From Bifidobacterium primatium (GTDB lineage Bacteria > Actinomycetota > Actinomycetes > Actinomycetales > Bifidobacteriaceae), in the NCBI RefSeq assembly GCF_002802875.1, contig NZ_PEBI01000005.1, forward strand, positions 1-64,000: 64,000 bases of DNA. Direction: 5' to 3'. The position numbers and the translations under genes are program-made. Every line of letters starts with the position of its first letter. Position 1 is the stretch's first letter. Positions 60,110 to 64,000 of this stretch are shown one piece after another. The notes below the pieces were generated by a model, which worked only from the letters and a program-made list of their open reading frames with translations, was not told where the DNA came from and ran no database searches.

Positions 60110-61147
60110 TCACATGCGCGTGGCGGTGGAGCGCAGAATCAGCGAGGCCTGCAGCATGGAATGCGGGTCGGCAAGAGTTTCGCCGCGCATGAGCGTCACG
60201 AGTTTTTCGGCGGCCATACGGCCCATCAGCTGCGGGTCCTGATGCAGCGTGGTCAGCTCGGCCATGGAGGAAAGTGCGTTGTCGTCGAAGCCGATGACGG
60301 CGAGGTCCTCGGGCACGCGCAGCCCGACCTTGCGCACCGCGTACATGAGCGCGATGGCGAAGTCGTCGGTCTCCACGCATACGGCGGTGGGACGGTCGCG
60401 CTTGGAGATGATGCGGTTCGCCGCTTCGGAGACGGCGTCCTGGAAGCTGTGGAACTTGCCGAAATCGCGCCCCTCGAACAGGCTCAGCTCGTCCTCCCCG
60501 TATCCCATGGATCGCGCCACATCGAGGAATGCGCCCGAACGCAGCTTGGCGCTGAACTGGAAATCGGGGTTGTCGGGCATCTCGACGAATCCGATGCGCT
60601 TGTGACCGAGCGAGTTGAGCAGTTGCACGGCCTGTCGCATGGCGTTCATGTCGTCGACGCGCACGGTGGCGCTGTAGCCGCCGATGGCACGCGCGTCCAG
60701 CCCGACCGAGGGAATCGTCAAGTCCTCGAGGATGCCGACCTGCTGCTGGTCGAGCATGATGGAGACGACAATCATGCCGTCGGCGTTGCGGTTGCCGGGC
60801 AGCTGTTCGAAGAATCGGCGAAGATCGGCCTGCGTGCGCACGATGAGCGGCACGAGATCGTAGCCGGCGTCGGCGAGGACCTCGTATGCACCCTGCATGG
60901 CGGCCGAGTTGAACCAGGTGTTGAGCGAGTCGGTGAACACCATGGTCACGCGCATGGTCTTGCCGCTGGCCAATGACGATGCGCTGCGAGACAGGGTGAA
61001 ATGCAGACGGTCGGCGACCTCCTGCACGCGTGCGCGGGTCTTTTCGCTTACCCGGCCGGTGCCTCGCAATGCCCTCGACACCGTGGATTCGGATACGCCT
61101 GCAGCCGCCGCCACATCCTTCAGACTTGCCACGCCGTTCTCCTTCAT
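60110..61147 (-). CDS. LacI family transcriptional regulator (beside GH31)
   Basis: About 345 residues. The N-terminal helix-turn-helix reads ASLKDVAAAAGVSESTVSRA. The hinge helix is in LSRSASSLASGKTMRV. The sugar-binding domain contains VGLDARAIGGYSATVRVDD, CVETDDFAIALMYA and LAVIGFDDNALSS. I chose ATG 61147 (MKENGVASLKD). An ATG 31 codons upstream (61240) has a better GAAGGG site and would add an Arg-rich extension. It is divergent from the GH31 gene. TTGCGCAA palindromes lie near both starts, so it probably represses itself and the glucosidase until an alpha-glucoside is present. Confidence 0.93.
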   Translation of the reverse strand: MKENGVASLKDVAAAAGVSESTVSRALRGTGRVSEKTRARVQEVADRLHFTLSRSASSLASGKTMRVTMVFTDSLNTWFNSAAMQGAYEVLADAGYDLVPLIVRTQADLRRFFEQLPGNRNADGMIVVSIMLDQQQVGILEDLTIPSVGLDARAIGGYSATVRVDDMNAMRQAVQLLNSLGHKRIGFVEMPDNPDFQFSAKLRSGAFLDVARSMGYGEDELSLFEGRDFGKFHSFQDAVSEAANRIISKRDRPTAVCVETDDFAIALMYAVRKVGLRVPEDLAVIGFDDNALSSMAELTTLHQDPQLMGRMAAEKLVTLMRGETLADPHSMLQASLILRSTATRM

Positions 61148-61251
61148 CGCTCGTTCAAGGCCTGCACACCATGCATATGCGTCGGGAATCGAACCGTCCA
61201 CATGCCTCGCCCGCCAATCGACGTCATATCGACGCCGCATCGGCCCTTCTC

Positions 61252-61269
61252 TGCGCAAGACTTGCGCAA
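61252..61269. promoter_or_regulatory. LacI-type operator near the regulator gene
   Basis: TGCGCAA (61252-61258) then TTGCGCAA (61262-61269). TTGC-GCAA has the central CG of LacI-family operators. It lies about 105 bp upstream of the chosen LacI start. Confidence 0.55.
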
Positions 61270-61529
61270 CCACTGTTCTTTTTACCGCAAGCATGGGGCA
61301 ATACGCAAATAACGGGAATATGCCAAGCGTTTGCCCATTTTCGCGGGCGCCGCGCACGCGCCGCGCGATGTTCGCGCAGGCCGTGCGCCGTCGCCGCGGC
61401 ACCATCAGACGATGGCCGCACCATCAGGCGATCGTCGCATCGTCGGACACAACGAACCATTGCCGAACGGTCGTTGTCATCGTTGATATTAACGTTTGCA
61501 TCAATATATCATCTGATATTCATGACAAC

Positions 61530-61548
61530 TTGCGCAGCAATTGCGCAA
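61530..61548. promoter_or_regulatory. LacI-type operator near the GH31 gene
   Basis: TTGCGCA (61530-61536) and TTGCGCAA (61541-61548), 81 bp before the GH31 start and beside AT-rich promoter-like sequence. The rest of 61148-61628 has no gene. Confidence 0.6.
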
Positions 61549-61628
61549 GCGCTAGCATAAATATCGTATCCCCAACGATAAGATGAGAGTGTTCACCAAT
61601 CTGAACCCGGCGACGAAGGAGTCCGCAC

Positions 61629-64000
61629 ATGGTAGATACATCCCTGTTTTCAATGAAAACGCTGAACGCGCATCCGGCCACGAATCCCGCGACCGTGCTC
61701 AGCGGCGACCATTGGCGCATCAGCCTGCTCACCGATGCGCTCGTGCGCTTCGAGTGGTCCGATTCAGGCCGGTTCGTCGATACGCCGACGCAGATGGCGT
61801 TCAACCGTGACTTCACAGCGGCCTATGGCGACGACGTCCCGCAGTTCACGGCAGTCGAACGCGACGGCTGGCTGGAGATCGATACGCCGAGCCTGCATAT
61901 CTCGTACAACAAGCGTCCGTTCACCAAGGAGGGCTTGTACGCCACGGTCAAAGGGGTCGCCAGCACCGACAACACCTGGCATTACGGCGACGACCAGCTG
62001 CATAATCTCGGCGGCACGTATCGCACGCTCGACTGGGCGAACGGCCGCATCCCCGTGGACGACGGCGTGAACAGCACCGACGGCTGGGCAGTGATCGACG
62101 ATTCCGAATCCAACATCATCATCAAGGCCGATGAGGTCGGCGGCCACGCCAATCCGTTCGGCACATGGGTCGTGCCGAAGCCGGAGCCGACGACCGACCT
62201 GTATCTGTTCGGCTACGGCCATCGCTACCGCGAGGCCGTGCATGATTTCTACAAGCTCACCGGCCCGACGCCGCTGCTGCCGCGATTCGTGCTGGGCAAC
62301 TGGTGGAGCCGCTACCATCGCTACACCGAAGCCGAATACCAGGAGCTGGTCACGCGCTTCGAGGCCGAGGGACTGCCGTTCACGACGGCCGTCATCGACA
62401 TGGACTGGCATCTGGTGGACGACGTCGACCCGAAGTACGGCTCGGGCTGGACGGGTTACACGTGGAACAGGGACTTCTTCCCCGACCCGCAGCGATTCCT
62501 GCATTGGCTGCACGACCATGGCATGAAGACCACGCTGAACGTGCATCCTCGTGACGGCGTGCGCGCGTTCGAGGACGCCTACGCCGACATGGCCAAGGCG
62601 ACGGGCGTGGACCCGAAGACCGGCGAGGCCGTGCAGTTCGACCTGACCGACCCGACGTTCATGGCCGCATACTTCGACAAGCTGCATCATCCGATGGAGG
62701 ACGAGGGCGTCGACTTCTGGTGGCTCGACTGGCAGCAGGGCGGCGTGACCCGCCAGCGCGGCCTCGACCCGCTGTGGATGCTCAACCATCTGCATTACCT
62801 GGATTCCGCGCGCGGCGACGCCCGTCGCGAAGGCGAGGATACCGATCCGGCGCAGAGGATGGACGCCCGCCCGCTCACGTTCTCGCGCTACGCCGGTCCG
62901 GGCTCGCACCGCTACCCCATCGGCTTCTCCGGCGACACCGTGGTGACGTGGGAGTCGCTGAAGTTCCAGCCCGAGTTCACGGCCACGGCCTCGAACATCG
63001 GCTACGGCTGGTGGAGCCACGACATCGGCGGCCACATGTTCGGATACCGCGACGAGGAGCTGGAGGCGCGCTGGTACCAGCTGGGCACGTTCAGCCCCAT
63101 CAACCGCCTGCATTCCACCGATTCGCCGTTCAACGGCAAGGAGCCATGGAACTTCCACACCGAGGTGCGCGACGCGATGGATGCCACGCTGCGCTTGCGC
63201 CACGCGCTGATCCCGTACCTGTACACGATGAACTGGCGCGCCGCCCGCGAGGCCGAGCCGCTGGTGCAGCCGTTGTACTGGGACTACCCGGAGATCCGCG
63301 ACGCCTACAAGCTCACCGATGAGTTCCTCTTCGGTACGGAACTGCTGGTATCGCCGATCGTCACTCCGATCGACCGCGACGTGCAGATGGCGAAGGCCGA
63401 CGTGTGGCTGCCGCAGGGCACGTGGTTCGACTTCTTCGACGGCCGTCACTATGTGTCGCGACCTGCCGACGGACGTCGTCTCGAGGCGTGGCGCGGACTC
63501 GACCGGACGCCGGTGTTCGCCAGGGCCGGCGCCATCGTACCGCTGCAGGAGCTGCCGGAGAACGGCGCGGCGGCCGCAGGCGATGGCGGCACGCTGAACT
63601 CCGTCGCCAACCCCAAGGCCCTGCGCGTGCTGGTCTTCCCCGGTGCGAACGGCGAGTTCACCATGATCGAGGACGATGGCGCGGTGGAATCCGAAGTGCG
63701 TAAAACGACCACATGTTTCACGTGGAACATTGGCGGCGAGGTCGGCTCCGGCAATGCGTCGTTCGTCATCAATGCGGCCGAGGGCGCGACCGACGTCATC
63801 CCCGAGGAGCGCTCGTGGACGGTGGTGTTCCGCGGCGTGAAGGACTCGGCGGTCACGGTGTCGGCGGCCGGCAGCGCGGCGGTCGAGGCCCGGACGTCCT
63901 ACGACGAGGAGACGCTCAGCCTCATCGTCGAGATTCCCGCCACCGCAGTCAGCGAAACCATCACGCTCACGCTGACCGACGGCGCGACGGTCGCCGAGAA
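61629..64000 (+). CDS. glycoside hydrolase family 31 alpha-glucosidase (3' end outside window)
   Basis: At least 790 residues, open to the window edge. The N-terminal beta-sandwich is followed by the (beta/alpha)8 barrel. Barrel features are VIDMDWH, the catalytic nucleophile in FWWLDWQQGG, and GFSGDTVVTWESLKFQ with the acid/base aspartate, then WWSHDIGGH. Distal beta domains begin after VSPIVTPIDRD. Family members release alpha-linked glucose (or xylose) from oligosaccharides. No signal peptide is seen, so it is cytoplasmic. ATG 61629 follows AAGGAG. It is divergent from the LacI gene, with a TTGCGCAA operator upstream. The stop codon lies beyond 64000. Confidence 0.92.
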   Translation, partial: MVDTSLFSMKTLNAHPATNPATVLSGDHWRISLLTDALVRFEWSDSGRFVDTPTQMAFNRDFTAAYGDDVPQFTAVERDGWLEIDTPSLHISYNKRPFTKEGLYATVKGVASTDNTWHYGDDQLHNLGGTYRTLDWANGRIPVDDGVNSTDGWAVIDDSESNIIIKADEVGGHANPFGTWVVPKPEPTTDLYLFGYGHRYREAVHDFYKLTGPTPLLPRFVLGNWWSRYHRYTEAEYQELVTRFEAEGLPFTTAVIDMDWHLVDDVDPKYGSGWTGYTWNRDFFPDPQRFLHWLHDHGMKTTLNVHPRDGVRAFEDAYADMAKATGVDPKTGEAVQFDLTDPTFMAAYFDKLHHPMEDEGVDFWWLDWQQGGVTRQRGLDPLWMLNHLHYLDSARGDARREGEDTDPAQRMDARPLTFSRYAGPGSHRYPIGFSGDTVVTWESLKFQPEFTATASNIGYGWWSHDIGGHMFGYRDEELEARWYQLGTFSPINRLHSTDSPFNGKEPWNFHTEVRDAMDATLRLRHALIPYLYTMNWRAAREAEPLVQPLYWDYPEIRDAYKLTDEFLFGTELLVSPIVTPIDRDVQMAKADVWLPQGTWFDFFDGRHYVSRPADGRRLEAWRGLDRTPVFARAGAIVPLQELPENGAAAAGDGGTLNSVANPKALRVLVFPGANGEFTMIEDDGAVESEVRKTTTCFTWNIGGEVGSGNASFVINAAEGATDVIPEERSWTVVFRGVKDSAVTVSAAGSAAVEARTSYDEETLSLIVEIPATAVSETITLTLTDGATVAE

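Noticed and set aside
63990-64000. Truncated GH31 gene as a pseudogene
   Set aside because: The frame is intact to the last base; it is simply cut by the window edge.

Overview
The window is a stretch of a high-GC actinobacterial chromosome, most likely a Bifidobacterium. The evidence is GC-rich coding sequence with GTG and TTG starts, PepC and C69 peptidases, a two-gene aspartokinase, an actinobacterial tad pilus locus (TadZ-like, TadA, TadB, TadC, DUF4244, TadE, TadE-like), plant-glycan glycosidases under LacI regulators, and a short Gram-positive SRP RNA. The species call is inference. The gene content is almost entirely chromosomal housekeeping; no prophage, IS transposase or CRISPR locus was seen.

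Layout. Bases 1-150 look like the leader and promoter of an rRNA operon that runs off the left edge. Next come a GNAT acetyltransferase and a two-gene AmmeMemoRadiSam operon (AmrB-AmrA fusion, then AmrS), ddl, gpsA, tRNA-Lys, pepC between two diverged 314-bp direct repeats, fhs, a C69 dipeptidase and a PEBP protein. 13.6-17.6 kb is a rhamnoside cassette (GH78 plus LacI). 17.7-24.1 kb holds holB, tmk, topA and a PAP2 phosphatase, followed by tRNA-Arg, a nucleoside hydrolase and the SRP RNA. 26-32 kb is cell-envelope biosynthesis: glf, an LtaS-like sulfatase-fold enzyme and a class A penicillin-binding protein. leuA follows, then a two-component system divergent from a PspC protein and an uncharacterised membrane protein.

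41-47.5 kb holds the diaminopimelate/lysine branch (lysC catalytic subunit, separate ACT subunit, asd), then recR and dnaX. Next are a toxin-antitoxin-like pair and a formate/nitrite channel. 49.4-54.4 kb is the tad locus. 55-58.8 kb has a protein O-mannosyltransferase, an NrtR-type Nudix regulator and DedA. After tRNA-Ala, the right end carries a second LacI regulator divergent from a GH31 alpha-glucosidase that is cut by the window edge, with TTGCGCAA operators near both starts.

The most unusual content is intergenic. (1) pepC is flanked by 314-bp repeats in which ten TTCC/GGAA-type half-sites keep the same spacing to within one base. (2) A 63-nt element with compensatory base changes in its stem sits just past the 3' ends of asd and the mannosyltransferase gene, next to duplicated gene ends. 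(3) Three 104-107 bp elements share CGAGTTGTG inverted ends. (4) Two strong terminators on the + strand have no annotated gene before them, suggesting small RNAs.
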